Of a stretch of DNA of 64,000 bases, positions 53,073-61,853 are shown piece after piece; positions within the stretch are counted from its first letter, which is position 1; each line of letters begins with the position of its first letter. The notes below the pieces were generated by a model that worked only from the letters and a program-made list of their open reading frames with translations, was not told where the DNA came from and made no database searches. Both the position numbers and the translations under genes were made by a program. The DNA is from Mesorhizobium zhangyense. Its GTDB lineage: Bacteria; Pseudomonadota; Alphaproteobacteria; Rhizobiales; Rhizobiaceae. The stretch lies in NCBI RefSeq assembly GCF_011045115.1, contig NZ_JAAKZG010000004.1:186001-250000 (forward strand), written 5' to 3'.

Positions 53073-54668
53073 CTATTTCTTGGTGACGAGACGGTAGTAG
53101 ACGAAGTCGGATGTCGCGCCGTTGACATAGCCCTCGACATTCTTGGCCAGCGCGACCTGTGTCGCCGCCTGAAACATGATGACGATCGGCGAATTGGCCT
53201 GCACCTTCTTCTGCAGATCGACATACATTTCATTGCGCTTTGCAGGGTCGGCTTCGGCGCGTGCTGCTTTGGTCTCGGCGTTCAGCTCGGCCGGCACAGC
53301 CCAGCCGTTACGCCAGGTCGTGGTCGACTGGTAGTTGCCGTCCGAATTGTCCTCGTTATAGGCGAAGGCCTTGGCGTTGGAATCCGGGTCCATGAAGTCC
53401 GGGCCCCAGTAAAGCAGCATAGCCTCATGTGTGCGGGCGCGGTACTTGGTGATGACCTGCGAGCCCGTGCCGGGGATGATGTCGAAGTTGATGCCGGCCT
53501 CGGCAAAGCCTGCCTGCAACGACTGCGCCATGTCGGTGAACGGCGTCGAGTTGATGACGTCCAGCGTCACCTTCAGCGGCGTCTTCACGCCGGCATCGGC
53601 CAATATCTTCTTGGCCTTTTCGGGATCGTGGCTGTAGGGCGTTTCGTCCAGCGAACCCGGGAAGCCCGACGGCCAGAACGCCTGATGGATTTGCATCTGG
53701 CCCTTGAGGAAGCTGTCGGTCATGCCCTTGTAGTCGACGAGATAGCGCGCAGCTTCCCAGATCGCGGGGTTCGTGAGAGCTTCGTCCTTCTGGTTGAAGG
53801 AGAGAAAGTGCACGGCTGCCTGCGGATAGGTTTCGACCTTGACGGTATCCTTGCCGGCAAGCGTAGCGATCTGGTCCGGGGTCAGGTTCTTGGCCATATC
53901 GACGTCGCCGGACTCAAGCAGCAACTGCTGGGTGGCGGCCTCCGCAACGTGGCGAATGATGACCGTCTTCATCGCCGGCGCACCGCCAAAATAATCCGGA
54001 TTAGCCGTGAGATTGATGATCTCTGCCGGGCGGAAAGCCTTCAGCACGAAGGGACCGGTCCCGGCCGAATTCGCCTTCAGCCAGGCATTGCCCATGTCGC
54101 CATTGGTCTCGTTGGCTTGCACGGTTACGGCATCGACCACTGAGCCCGGACGGGCGGCCAGCACGTTGAGCACGAAGGCGGAAGAGAAATCGCCATCATA
54201 TTTGACGACAACCTTGTTGCCGTCGGCCTTGACCATTGTATCGATGTTTTCCGGCGTCCAGCCGAGCTGGCTCAGGATGAAGGCCGGCGCCTTGTTGAGC
54301 ACAACGACACGCTTGAAGGAATAGACCACGTCTTCGGCGCGCAGCGGATTGCCTGAGGTGAACTTGACGCCGTCGCGCAAGGTGAAGGTAATGGTCTTGC
54401 TGGCGTCGTCGGCGGTCCATTCGGTGGCGAGACCCGGCGCCAGCGTCTTCACGTCCGGCGCATCATACTGCACCAGGCGATCATAGGTCTGGGTGACATA
54501 TTCACCCGACGAGAATTCGTAGGCCTCGGCCGGATCGATGCTGACGATATCGTCGATATTCTGCGCCACCACCAGCGCGGTTTCCGGCGTCGCCGCGTAG
54601 GTTGCGCCCGCCGTGATCGGCAGCGCCAGCGCGGCCGCGAGCAACGCGGCCTTGAACAGCTTCATCAT
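53073..54668 (-). CDS. Peptide ABC substrate-binding protein (DppA/OppA family)
   Basis: A 531-aa periplasmic binding protein of solute-binding family 5. The signal peptide is MMKLFKAALLAAALALPIT..TYA. Family marks are IVSIDPAEAYEFSSGEYVTQ near residue 42, TITFTLRDGVKFTSGNPLRAEDVVYSFKR near 93 (read in two parts) and FLSFNQKDEAL near 245. ATG 54668 has AGGAG upstream and overlaps the regulator stop (ATGA). It is divergent from dppBCDF, whose missing binding protein it probably supplies. Confidence 0.92.
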   Translation of the reverse strand: MMKLFKAALLAAALALPITAGATYAATPETALVVAQNIDDIVSIDPAEAYEFSSGEYVTQTYDRLVQYDAPDVKTLAPGLATEWTADDASKTITFTLRDGVKFTSGNPLRAEDVVYSFKRVVVLNKAPAFILSQLGWTPENIDTMVKADGNKVVVKYDGDFSSAFVLNVLAARPGSVVDAVTVQANETNGDMGNAWLKANSAGTGPFVLKAFRPAEIINLTANPDYFGGAPAMKTVIIRHVAEAATQQLLLESGDVDMAKNLTPDQIATLAGKDTVKVETYPQAAVHFLSFNQKDEALTNPAIWEAARYLVDYKGMTDSFLKGQMQIHQAFWPSGFPGSLDETPYSHDPEKAKKILADAGVKTPLKVTLDVINSTPFTDMAQSLQAGFAEAGINFDIIPGTGSQVITKYRARTHEAMLLYWGPDFMDPDSNAKAFAYNEDNSDGNYQSTTTWRNGWAVPAELNAETKAARAEADPAKRNEMYVDLQKKVQANSPIVIMFQAATQVALAKNVEGYVNGATSDFVYYRLVTKK

Positions 54669-55324
54669 GGTCTCTCCTTAGTGAGCTTGGTTCCCGTTAT
54701 TTTCTCGTCGGCCCTTGAACTGCGCAGGGCCGGGCGCTCGGCGCGCGATCTGAACATCGGCAAGGTGCCGGTCCAGAGCAGGCGCGCAGTTTCCTTCGTG
54801 TCATTCGACCAGGAATGCGGACGATTGCCGCGGAAATGCAGGCTGTCCCCAGCAGACAGGGCCATTTCCTCGCCATCGAGGCGCTGGGTGATCGAGCCTT
54901 CGAGAAGGTAGAGGATTTCCTCACCCTCATGGCTTACCGTCTCGGATTTATAGCCCGGCGGCACATGAAGGATGAAGGACGAAAGCACATTGCCGGTGAA
55001 ATCGGCGGCGATGCGCTCATAGACGATCGAGGAGCCGTCGACGGAAAACCTGTTGCGTTCCCCGGCGCGGGTCAGTCCATCCTCCATGCTGGGCGTAGCA
55101 ATGAAATAATCGACCCCGACATCGAGGCTGCGCGCGATCTGCGCGAGCGTGCCGAGAGACGGCGTGGCGTGGTCCCGCTCGACCTGGCTGAGATAGCCGA
55201 CGGAGATGCCGGCGGCATCGCAAAGTTCCTGCAAGGTCATCTGCAATTGCCGTCGCCGGGCGCGGATGAGCGCGCCGACTTTCGGTTGTGCGGACGCCGC
55301 AGACTTGCCGGGTGCAGATGACAC
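54665..55324 (-). CDS. XRE-cupin transcriptional regulator
   Basis: A 219-aa regulator with an N-terminal XRE helix-turn-helix (VGALIRARRRQLQMTLQELC, AAGISVGYLSQVERDHATPS) and a C-terminal cupin ligand domain (SHEGEEILYLLEGSITQRLD, HFRGNRPHSWSND). GTG 55324 is chosen since GGGAG lies upstream and the protein then begins just before the DNA-binding domain; the frame is open to 55453. It is the first gene of the operon with the peptide-binding protein and divergent from dppB, so it probably controls both units. Confidence 0.87.
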   Translation of the reverse strand: MSSAPGKSAASAQPKVGALIRARRRQLQMTLQELCDAAGISVGYLSQVERDHATPSLGTLAQIARSLDVGVDYFIATPSMEDGLTRAGERNRFSVDGSSIVYERIAADFTGNVLSSFILHVPPGYKSETVSHEGEEILYLLEGSITQRLDGEEMALSAGDSLHFRGNRPHSWSNDTKETARLLWTGTLPMFRSRAERPALRSSRADEKITGTKLTKERP

Positions 55325-55351
55325 CGCGATTTTTCTCCCACCAAAATTTTT

Positions 55352-55393
55352 TTGATCTAAGCAAAATTCTCTGTATAGTCCAAGCGGAATTTT
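55352..55393 (+). promoter_or_regulatory. Promoter and inverted repeat between regulator and dpp operon
   Basis: TTGATC (55352-55357), 16 bases, TATAGT (55374-55379) resemble a housekeeping promoter for the dpp genes. AAAATTC (55363-55369) and GAATTTT (55387-55393) form an inverted repeat around the -10 box, a good place for a repressor such as the adjacent XRE-cupin protein. Confidence 0.35.
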
Positions 55394-55520
55394 CGAGAAC
55401 CCGCAGGCAAAGTAAATACCACTCTGCCGGATCGCGGGCACTTTGGTTTGCAATCGGGACAGTAGCGCGGATCAACTCGATCCGGCGCAATCAGTCGACA
55501 GCAATGGGATAACGCAGAGC

Positions 55521-56606
55521 GTGGCATTCGAACCGGATACCGCATCAATCGCCACAGCTTCCGGCAAGCCGAAAGCGTTCGGCAAAAATCCGGGCGTCCG
55601 CTTGCTGCTGGGGCTTGCAGGCTTCATCGTCACCGTCGCATTTACGTTTCTCGGCCTCCTTGCCATCACCTTCTTCATCGGCCGCGTGGTCCCGATCGAT
55701 CCGGTTCTAGCTGTTGTCGGCGATCGCGCGCCGCGCGCTGTCTACGAGGCCGCACGCCTGCAGATGGGGCTCGACCAGCCGCTGGTGGTGCAGTTCTTCC
55801 ACTACGTCGCCAATGTGCTGACCGGCGATCTCGGCACATCGGTTTCAACCGGCAAGCTTGTCGCCGACGATTTGAAGCGCGTCTTTCCCGCGACGCTGGA
55901 GATGGCGACGCTCGGCATCATCATCGGCGTGCTGCTCGGCGTGCCGATGGGTGTCTATGCCGCGAGCCGGCAAGGAAGTGCCGTCGACCAGATCATCCGC
56001 GTCGTCGGCCTGCTAGGCTATGCTATCCCCGCCTTCTGGCTCGGGCTGGTCGGCCTGGCGCTGTTCTATGCGCGGCTGAAATGGGTCGGCGGCCCCGGCC
56101 GGCTCGACATTTTCTATGACGGGCTGGTGCCGCCGGTGACCGGCCTGCTGCTCATCGACAGCCTGATCGCGGGTGAGACCGAAATCTTCTTCAACGCTAT
56201 CTGGCATCTTGCCCTTCCGGCCTCAGTGCTCGGCTTCTTCAGCCTCGCCTATATCGCGCGCATGACCCGCTCCTTTATGCTCGACCAGCTGGCGCAGGAA
56301 TATGTGACGACGGCGCGGGTGAAGGGCGTATCGGAACGGCTCGTCATCTGGCGTCATGCTTTTCGACCGATCCTCGTGCCGCTGATTACGGTGATTGGCC
56401 TGTCCTATGCCGGACTGCTCGAAGGTTCGGTGATGATCGAGACGATCTTCTCATGGCCGGGTATCGGCAACTATCTCACCACCGCCCTGCTCAACGCCGA
56501 CATGAATGCGGTCCTCGGTGCCACCTTGGTCATCGGCGCGGTTTTCATCGGCATCAACAAGATTTCGGACGTGCTCTACCGCGTCCTCGATCCCCGCGCG
56601 CGCTAG
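55521..56606 (+). CDS. Peptide ABC transporter permease (DppB type)
   Basis: A permease of about 361 aa with an N-terminal membrane segment (LGLAGFIVTVAFTFLGLLAI) and the conserved DppB features PAFWLGLVGLALFYARL and EYVTTARVKGVSERLVIWRH (EAA loop) near residue 270, then GLLEGSVMIETIFSWPGIG. The start is uncertain: GTG 55521 is chosen, but the frame is open to a TTG at 55443. Its partner permease follows after 11 bases. Confidence 0.88.
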   Translation: MAFEPDTASIATASGKPKAFGKNPGVRLLLGLAGFIVTVAFTFLGLLAITFFIGRVVPIDPVLAVVGDRAPRAVYEAARLQMGLDQPLVVQFFHYVANVLTGDLGTSVSTGKLVADDLKRVFPATLEMATLGIIIGVLLGVPMGVYAASRQGSAVDQIIRVVGLLGYAIPAFWLGLVGLALFYARLKWVGGPGRLDIFYDGLVPPVTGLLLIDSLIAGETEIFFNAIWHLALPASVLGFFSLAYIARMTRSFMLDQLAQEYVTTARVKGVSERLVIWRHAFRPILVPLITVIGLSYAGLLEGSVMIETIFSWPGIGNYLTTALLNADMNAVLGATLVIGAVFIGINKISDVLYRVLDPRAR

Positions 56607-56617
56607 AAGGCCCGGCA

Positions 56618-57526
56618 ATGACCACTACCGTTCGCGCCTGGCTGATCGACGACAGCCCCTCGTCGCGCCTGCAGGCCCGGCTCGGCCGCGCCTGGCGCAT
56701 CACCGGTGCCCTGTCCCGCAATCCGCTCGCGGTGGTGGGGGCTGCGATCATCCTCGTGCTGATTCTGACCGCGATCTTTGCGCCTTTCATCGCCACGCAT
56801 GGCCCGCTCAAGCAGGATCTGACGCAGCGCCTGCTCGCACCGGGTGCAGCCAACTGGATGGGCACCGACGAACTCGGCCGCGATATCTGGTCGCGCGTCG
56901 TCTACGGTGCGCGCATCACGCTCGTCATCGTCGCCATGGTCGCCATACTCGCGGCTCCTGCCGGACTGATCATCGGGGCAGTAGCCGGCTATTTCGGTGG
57001 CTGGACAGACCGCATCCTGATGGGCATCACCGATGTCTTCCTGTCCATGCCCAAGCTCATCCTCGCGCTGGCGCTCGTTGCAGCGCTTGGGCCCGGCATC
57101 GAAAACGCCATCATCGCCATCGCCATCACTTCGTGGCCCGGCTACGCCCGCATCGCGCGTGCCGAGACGCTGACCTTCAAGAACTCCGAATTCATCGCAG
57201 CCATAAGATTGCAGGGCGCGTCGGCCATGAGGGTCATCCTCGGCCATGTGCTGCCGCTCTGCACCTCCTCGATGATCGTGCGCGTCACGCTCGACATGGC
57301 CGGCATCATCCTGACAGCCGCCGGCCTCGGCTTCATCGGCCTCGGCGCGCAGCCGCCTTTGCCCGAATGGGGCGCGATGATCGCGCGCGGGCGCTCCTTC
57401 ATTCTCGACCAGTGGTGGGTCGCCACCATGCCGGGTTTTGCCATCATCATCGTCAGCCTCGGCTTCTGTTTCCTCGGCGACGGGTTGCGCGATGTTCTCG
57501 ACCCCAAGAGCGGAGAGCAGCATTGA
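56618..57526 (+). CDS. Peptide ABC transporter permease (DppC type)
   Basis: A 302-aa permease with an N-terminal membrane segment (VVGAAIILVLILTAIFAPFI), the family motif NWMGTDELGRDIWSRVVYGAR near residue 80 (in two parts), and the EAA loop FIAAIRLQGASAMRVILGHV near 195. It forms the peptide channel with the preceding protein. The stop overlaps the next TTG start. Confidence 0.9.
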   Translation: MTTTVRAWLIDDSPSSRLQARLGRAWRITGALSRNPLAVVGAAIILVLILTAIFAPFIATHGPLKQDLTQRLLAPGAANWMGTDELGRDIWSRVVYGARITLVIVAMVAILAAPAGLIIGAVAGYFGGWTDRILMGITDVFLSMPKLILALALVAALGPGIENAIIAIAITSWPGYARIARAETLTFKNSEFIAAIRLQGASAMRVILGHVLPLCTSSMIVRVTLDMAGIILTAAGLGFIGLGAQPPLPEWGAMIARGRSFILDQWWVATMPGFAIIIVSLGFCFLGDGLRDVLDPKSGEQH

Positions 57527-58359
57527 ATACGCCGCTTCTTGAAGTTGACAACCTGCGCGTCACCTTCCCAACGCCGCGCGGAGACATCGACGTCGTGCGC
57601 AGCGTTTCCTTCACGCTCGGCCGCGAGCGGCTGGGCATCGTCGGGGAAAGCGGTTCCGGCAAGTCGATGACCGGCCGTTCGATCCTGAAGCTCATCCGCG
57701 CGCCCGGGACCGTCAGCGCCGACAGGCTCGCATTCGACGGCATCGATCTGCTTGCCCAATCGGAAAAGCAGATGCGCGCTATTCGTGGCGCGCGCATTTC
57801 CATGGTTATGCAGGACCCGAAATTCTCGCTCAACCCGGTCATGACCATCGGCGAACAGATCGCCGAGGCGCTACTGACCCACCAGCGACTGCCGCGCCGC
57901 GAGGTCGGCCAGCGCGTGAAAGCCATGCTGGAATCGGTGCGCATCGACGATCCCGAACGCGTTGCGAAGCTCTATCCGCACGAGGTTTCCGGCGGCATGG
58001 GCCAGCGCGTCATGATTGCCATGATGCTGATCCCCGAGCCCGATCTGCTGATCGCCGACGAGCCGACCTCGGCGCTCGACGTTTCCGTGCAGGCGCAGGT
58101 GCTCGACATCATCGACGAACTGGTGAAGCGCAAGGGCATGGGGCTGATCTTCATCAGCCACGACCTCAACCTCGTCTCCAGCTATTGCGACCGCATCCTG
58201 GTAATGAACACCGGCCGCGTGGTCGAGGAATGCGAGGCCGGCGAATTGCGCAACGCCACGCATCCCTATACGCGCGGACTGCTCGCCGCTATCCCCCGCC
58301 TTGACGAAACACGCGACGAGCTGCCCGTGCTCGACCGCAGCGCATGGGCCAATTCATGA
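57523..58359 (+). CDS. Peptide ABC transporter ATPase (DppD type)
   Basis: A 278-aa ATPase with Walker A GESGSGKSM, Q-loop VMQDPKFSLNPVMTIGEQ, signature VSGGMGQRVMIAMML and Walker B LLIADEPTSALDVSVQAQ. The C-terminus HPYTRGLLAAIP is the usual oligopeptide-ATPase end. The TTG start at 57523 lies in a TTGA overlap with dppC. The C-terminal Fe-S cluster cysteines seen in many DppD proteins are not apparent. Confidence 0.9.
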   Translation: MNTPLLEVDNLRVTFPTPRGDIDVVRSVSFTLGRERLGIVGESGSGKSMTGRSILKLIRAPGTVSADRLAFDGIDLLAQSEKQMRAIRGARISMVMQDPKFSLNPVMTIGEQIAEALLTHQRLPRREVGQRVKAMLESVRIDDPERVAKLYPHEVSGGMGQRVMIAMMLIPEPDLLIADEPTSALDVSVQAQVLDIIDELVKRKGMGLIFISHDLNLVSSYCDRILVMNTGRVVEECEAGELRNATHPYTRGLLAAIPRLDETRDELPVLDRSAWANS

Positions 58360-59096
58360 CCGCGCTTTCCCTGAACAACCTCGACATCTCCTATGGTGAG
58401 ACGCCCATCACACATGGCGTCAGCCTCGACATTGCGGAAGGCGAGAGCTTTGCGCTGGTCGGCGAAAGCGGCTCGGGCAAGTCGACGATCTTGAAAGCAA
58501 TTGCTGGACTTGCACCCGAATGGACAGGCTCGATCACCGCTTTCGGCAAGTCGCGCAGCCATGGCATCGACCGGCATTTCGCGCGTCTCTGCCAGATGGT
58601 GTTCCAGGATCCCTATGGCTCGCTGCATCCGCGCAAGACGATCGATGCGACGCTGAGCGAACCGCTTACCATCCACGGCATCGGCAGCCAGAACGAACGC
58701 GTCGAAGCGGTCATGGCCTCGGTCGGGCTCGACCGGAAATTCCGTTTCCGCTTTCCGCACCAGCTTTCCGGTGGCCAGCGCCAGCGCGTGGCGATCGCAC
58801 GCGCCCTCATGCTGGAACCGAAGATCCTGCTGCTCGACGAGCCCACTTCGGCGCTCGACGTTTCGGTGCAGGCCGAAATCCTGAACCTGCTCAAGCGCCT
58901 GCGCCGCGAGCAGAACCTCACCTTCCTGATGGTGACCCACAATCTACCTGTGGTCTCGTTCCTCTGCGACCGGCTGGCCGTGATGCGCCAGGGCCGGATC
59001 GTCGAGATCGCCGATGTCGCCGACCTCAAGCAGGGCGCACTTAGGGAAGCCTATTCGCGTGAGCTGATGGAAATCAGTGCCACCCACGCCGCCTGA
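58356..59096 (+). CDS. Peptide ABC transporter ATPase (DppF type)
   Basis: A 246-aa ATPase with Walker A GESGSGKST, VFQDPYGSLHPRKTI, signature LSGGQRQRVAIARAL and Walker B ILLLDEPTSALDVSVQAE. ATG 58356 overlaps the preceding stop (ATGA). It works with the DppD-type ATPase. The binding protein for this transporter is most likely the one at 53073-54668. Confidence 0.9.
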   Translation: MTALSLNNLDISYGETPITHGVSLDIAEGESFALVGESGSGKSTILKAIAGLAPEWTGSITAFGKSRSHGIDRHFARLCQMVFQDPYGSLHPRKTIDATLSEPLTIHGIGSQNERVEAVMASVGLDRKFRFRFPHQLSGGQRQRVAIARALMLEPKILLLDEPTSALDVSVQAEILNLLKRLRREQNLTFLMVTHNLPVVSFLCDRLAVMRQGRIVEIADVADLKQGALREAYSRELMEISATHAA

Positions 59097-59123
59097 CCCC
59101 TCCCCAACTGCAAGGACTTTGAC

Positions 59124-59630
59124 ATGACGAACGAAGAAATCATGGCGGCGCTCGCCGAATTCGACGCGGCTATCGCCGGCGGTAAGGGAGCGAATGCGCC
59201 ATGGCTGGCGCTTCAGGCATTGTCGCGGAAGATCGTCGGCGCCAAGCTCTTCACCGTCATGACTGTGGACATGAAGAACGAGTTGGCGCGCCGCGCCTAC
59301 ACGTCGGACCCGAAGAGCTATCCCGCCTCGGGCACCAAGCCAGTCCAGTACAATCGCTGGTTCAATGTCGTCCACAAGGCGCGCGAAACCTTCGTCGCCA
59401 ACACCATCGCCGACATCGCGACGGTTTTTCCCGATCACGAGACCATCTGGTCGCTGGGCTGCGGATCGGTCATCAACATGCCGGTGGTGATTGCCGGCGA
59501 ACTGCTCGGCACGGTCAATTGTCTCGATGTCGAACACCACTACACGCCCGAGCGCCTCGAACGCTCCAGGCTCCTGGCCACTCCCGCCAAGCTTGCGTTC
59601 TTGGCAGCAGCCCGCGCCAGCGCGGCCTGA
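59124..59630 (+). CDS. GAF-domain protein
   Basis: A 168-aa cytoplasmic protein made of one GAF domain (residues about 30-150: GAKLFTVMTVDMKNELARRA, FVANTIADIATVFPDHETIW, SVINMPVVIAGELLGTVNCLD). AAGGA lies upstream of ATG 59124. It follows dppF by 27 bases and is probably the last gene of the peptide operon. GAF domains bind small ligands; no output domain is attached, so it may be a stand-alone sensor or an enzyme of unknown type. Confidence 0.8.
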   Translation: MTNEEIMAALAEFDAAIAGGKGANAPWLALQALSRKIVGAKLFTVMTVDMKNELARRAYTSDPKSYPASGTKPVQYNRWFNVVHKARETFVANTIADIATVFPDHETIWSLGCGSVINMPVVIAGELLGTVNCLDVEHHYTPERLERSRLLATPAKLAFLAAARASAA

Positions 59631-59656
59631 TCGCTGTCGCGAGGTCGGAAAACTAT

Positions 59657-59682
59657 CCTTCCGGGAGCCTCTTTCCGGAAGG
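59657..59682 (+). terminator. Stem-loop after peptide operon
   Basis: CCTTCCGG (59657-59664) and CCGGAAGG (59675-59682) form an 8-bp stem with a 10-base loop, followed by TTTCTACC, 27 bases after the GAF-protein stop. It is a plausible terminator. Confidence 0.5.
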
Positions 59683-59853
59683 TTTCTACCAGATTGCGCG
59701 CGTTTGAAGCCCTTTTCGGAAAGGGGTTTCGCATTCCGCTTCATTTTTGAAATAATTTAACTCTATAGATTTTCTAGAATACTTAGCATGACCTCTCCTC
59801 CTGCGTGACGGGAGCCGGAACGCGCCTGGAAAAGGCGATATCGAGAGGGGTTC

Positions 59854-60807
59854 ATGATGGCCATCACAAGACGTCTATTCGGCGCGGCACTCCTTGCCGC
59901 AAGTGCGTTCGCCGCATTCGGCGCATCGGCTGCCGAGCTGAAAGAACTCAAGATCGGCTATCAGAAGACCGGCCTGCCGGTGATCGCGCGGCAGCAAGGC
60001 CTCATCGAAAAGGCGCTGGAGTCCAAGGGCATCAGCGTTTCGTGGGTCGAATTCACCGCTGGGCCGCCGCTTGTCGAAGCGCTCAATGTCGGCTCAATCA
60101 ATGTCGGCTGGGTTGGCGACGCGCCGCCGATCTTCGGCCAATCGGCAGGCTCTGCGATCGTCTACGCCGCCGCTTTGCCCTCCAATGGCAAGGGTGAGGC
60201 GATTTTCGTCAAACCGGATTCGCCGGTCCAGTCGATCGCCGACCTGAAAGGCAAGAAAGTCGGTGTCGGCAAAGGCACCAGCGCGCATAATCTGCTTGTT
60301 GCGGCCCTTGAAAAGGCCGGCGTCGCCTTTTCCGATATTCAGCCGGTCTATCTGAGCCCAGCCGATGCGGCGGCAGCCTTCGCCAGCGACAAGATCGACG
60401 CATGGTCCGTCTGGGATCCATTCTTCGCCATCGCCGAAACCCGCTACCAGCCTCGCATCCTGGCGCGGTCGAGCGACGTGCTCAACGTGAACACCTATTT
60501 CATCGCCAACAAGACTTTCGCCGACGAGCATCCTGATGTCGTCACGTCGACGATCAGCGCGCTCGAAGTGGCCGCCAAATGGGCCGCCGGCAATCGCGAC
60601 AAGGTGGCAGCCGCACTCCATGAAGTGACCGGTGTGCCGCTGGATGCCCAGACGCTTGCTGCAAACCGAAGCGAATTTGGCATCTTTCCGCTGAGCGACC
60701 AGATCATCGCCAATCAGCAGGCGACGGCCGATCGCTTCTTCAAACTCGGCCTCATACCGAATGCGATCAAGATCAGCGACGCGGTCTGGACGCCGCCGGC
60801 GAACTGA
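59854..60807 (+). CDS. ssuA: Aliphatic sulfonate ABC substrate-binding protein (first copy)
   Basis: A 317-aa periplasmic protein of the SsuA group. A signal peptide (MAITRRLFGAALLAASAFA..ASA) precedes LKIGYQKTGLPVIARQQGLI, WVEFTAGPPLVEALNVGSIN and DAWSVWDPFFAIAE, all SsuA marks. It starts the sulfonate locus. A related gene follows directly; the two differ at many positions, so they may bind different sulfonates. Confidence 0.9.
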   Translation: MMAITRRLFGAALLAASAFAAFGASAAELKELKIGYQKTGLPVIARQQGLIEKALESKGISVSWVEFTAGPPLVEALNVGSINVGWVGDAPPIFGQSAGSAIVYAAALPSNGKGEAIFVKPDSPVQSIADLKGKKVGVGKGTSAHNLLVAALEKAGVAFSDIQPVYLSPADAAAAFASDKIDAWSVWDPFFAIAETRYQPRILARSSDVLNVNTYFIANKTFADEHPDVVTSTISALEVAAKWAAGNRDKVAAALHEVTGVPLDAQTLAANRSEFGIFPLSDQIIANQQATADRFFKLGLIPNAIKISDAVWTPPAN

Positions 60808-60860
60808 GGCGTCGAGCAGCAGCTTCGTCAATCAATTTGGACCTTCAAGAGGACAGTCAG

Positions 60861-61823
60861 ATGCTCAAACGACGTCATTTCCTGTCAGGCCTGATGGGTG
60901 CTGCCTTGCTCACCGGAGCGCTCTCGCTCGGCAATGCTCGCGCCGAAGACGCCCCCGGCGAATTCAGGATCGGTTACCAGAAAAGCAGCAGCCTGCTCGT
61001 GGTCGCGCGCCAGAAACAGGTGTTCGAACAGCGGCTGAAGTCGCTTGGCGTCGATAGTGTGCGCTGGGTGGAGTTCCAGTTCGGGCCGCCGCTGCTGGAA
61101 GCACTTGGCGCCGGAGCCATTGATTTCGGTGTAACCGGCGATACGCCGCCAATTCTGGCCCAATCGGCCGGAGCCGGACTCGTCTATGCGGCAAGCTCGC
61201 CCGCCGTTCAAAATGCGATCCTTGTCCCGAAGGACTCGCCAATAAAATCGGTGGCAGATCTCAAGGGCAAGAAGGTTGCCTTCGGCAAGGGATCGAGCTC
61301 GCATAATTTCACCGTTCAGGCGCTGAAGAAAGGCGGGCTCGCCTATTCCGACATCGTACCCGCATTCCTGAGCCCTGCCGACGCGGTCGCAGCGTTCACG
61401 ACCGGCAGCGTCGATGCGTGGGCGGTGTGGGATCCATATTTCGCCATCGCCGAGATCAAGCACAATGCGCACGCGCTCGTCACGACTGCGGACGGACTGG
61501 ACAGCAACTCTTTCTATCTCGCCAACAAGGATTTTGCCGAGCGCCATCCCAATGTGCTGAAGGCAGCAGTCGAGGAATTGTCAGGCGTCGCCAAATGGGC
61601 GTCCGAAAATCGCCACGAGTTGGCGAAAATATCGGCTGAAGCGACAGGCATAGAGCTTGCCGCCCAGAAAGCTGCCACCGATCGCTACAAGATAGAGGTT
61701 CGTGCCCTGTCCGATGAAGTGATTGCCCAACAGCAATCGATCGCCGACACGTTCTACGACCTCAAGCTGATCCCGAACGCGATCAAGGTTCGGGATATCG
61801 TTTGGTCCGCCCCGTCAAACTGA
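60861..61823 (+). CDS. ssuA: Aliphatic sulfonate ABC substrate-binding protein (second copy)
   Basis: A 320-aa SsuA paralogue. The N-terminus MLKRRHFLSGLMGAALLTGA is a signal peptide with a KRRHF twin-basic start. The mature part aligns with the preceding protein segment by segment (FRIGYQKSSSLLVVARQKQV; WVEFQFGPPLLEALGAGAID; DAWAVWDPYFAIAE). ATG 60861 follows AGAGGA. It arose by tandem duplication and later divergence, probably widening the range of sulfonates bound. Confidence 0.9.
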   Translation: MLKRRHFLSGLMGAALLTGALSLGNARAEDAPGEFRIGYQKSSSLLVVARQKQVFEQRLKSLGVDSVRWVEFQFGPPLLEALGAGAIDFGVTGDTPPILAQSAGAGLVYAASSPAVQNAILVPKDSPIKSVADLKGKKVAFGKGSSSHNFTVQALKKGGLAYSDIVPAFLSPADAVAAFTTGSVDAWAVWDPYFAIAEIKHNAHALVTTADGLDSNSFYLANKDFAERHPNVLKAAVEELSGVAKWASENRHELAKISAEATGIELAAQKAATDRYKIEVRALSDEVIAQQQSIADTFYDLKLIPNAIKVRDIVWSAPSN

Positions 61824-61853
61824 CTGCGATGCCTATAGCGAGGAGATCAACCG

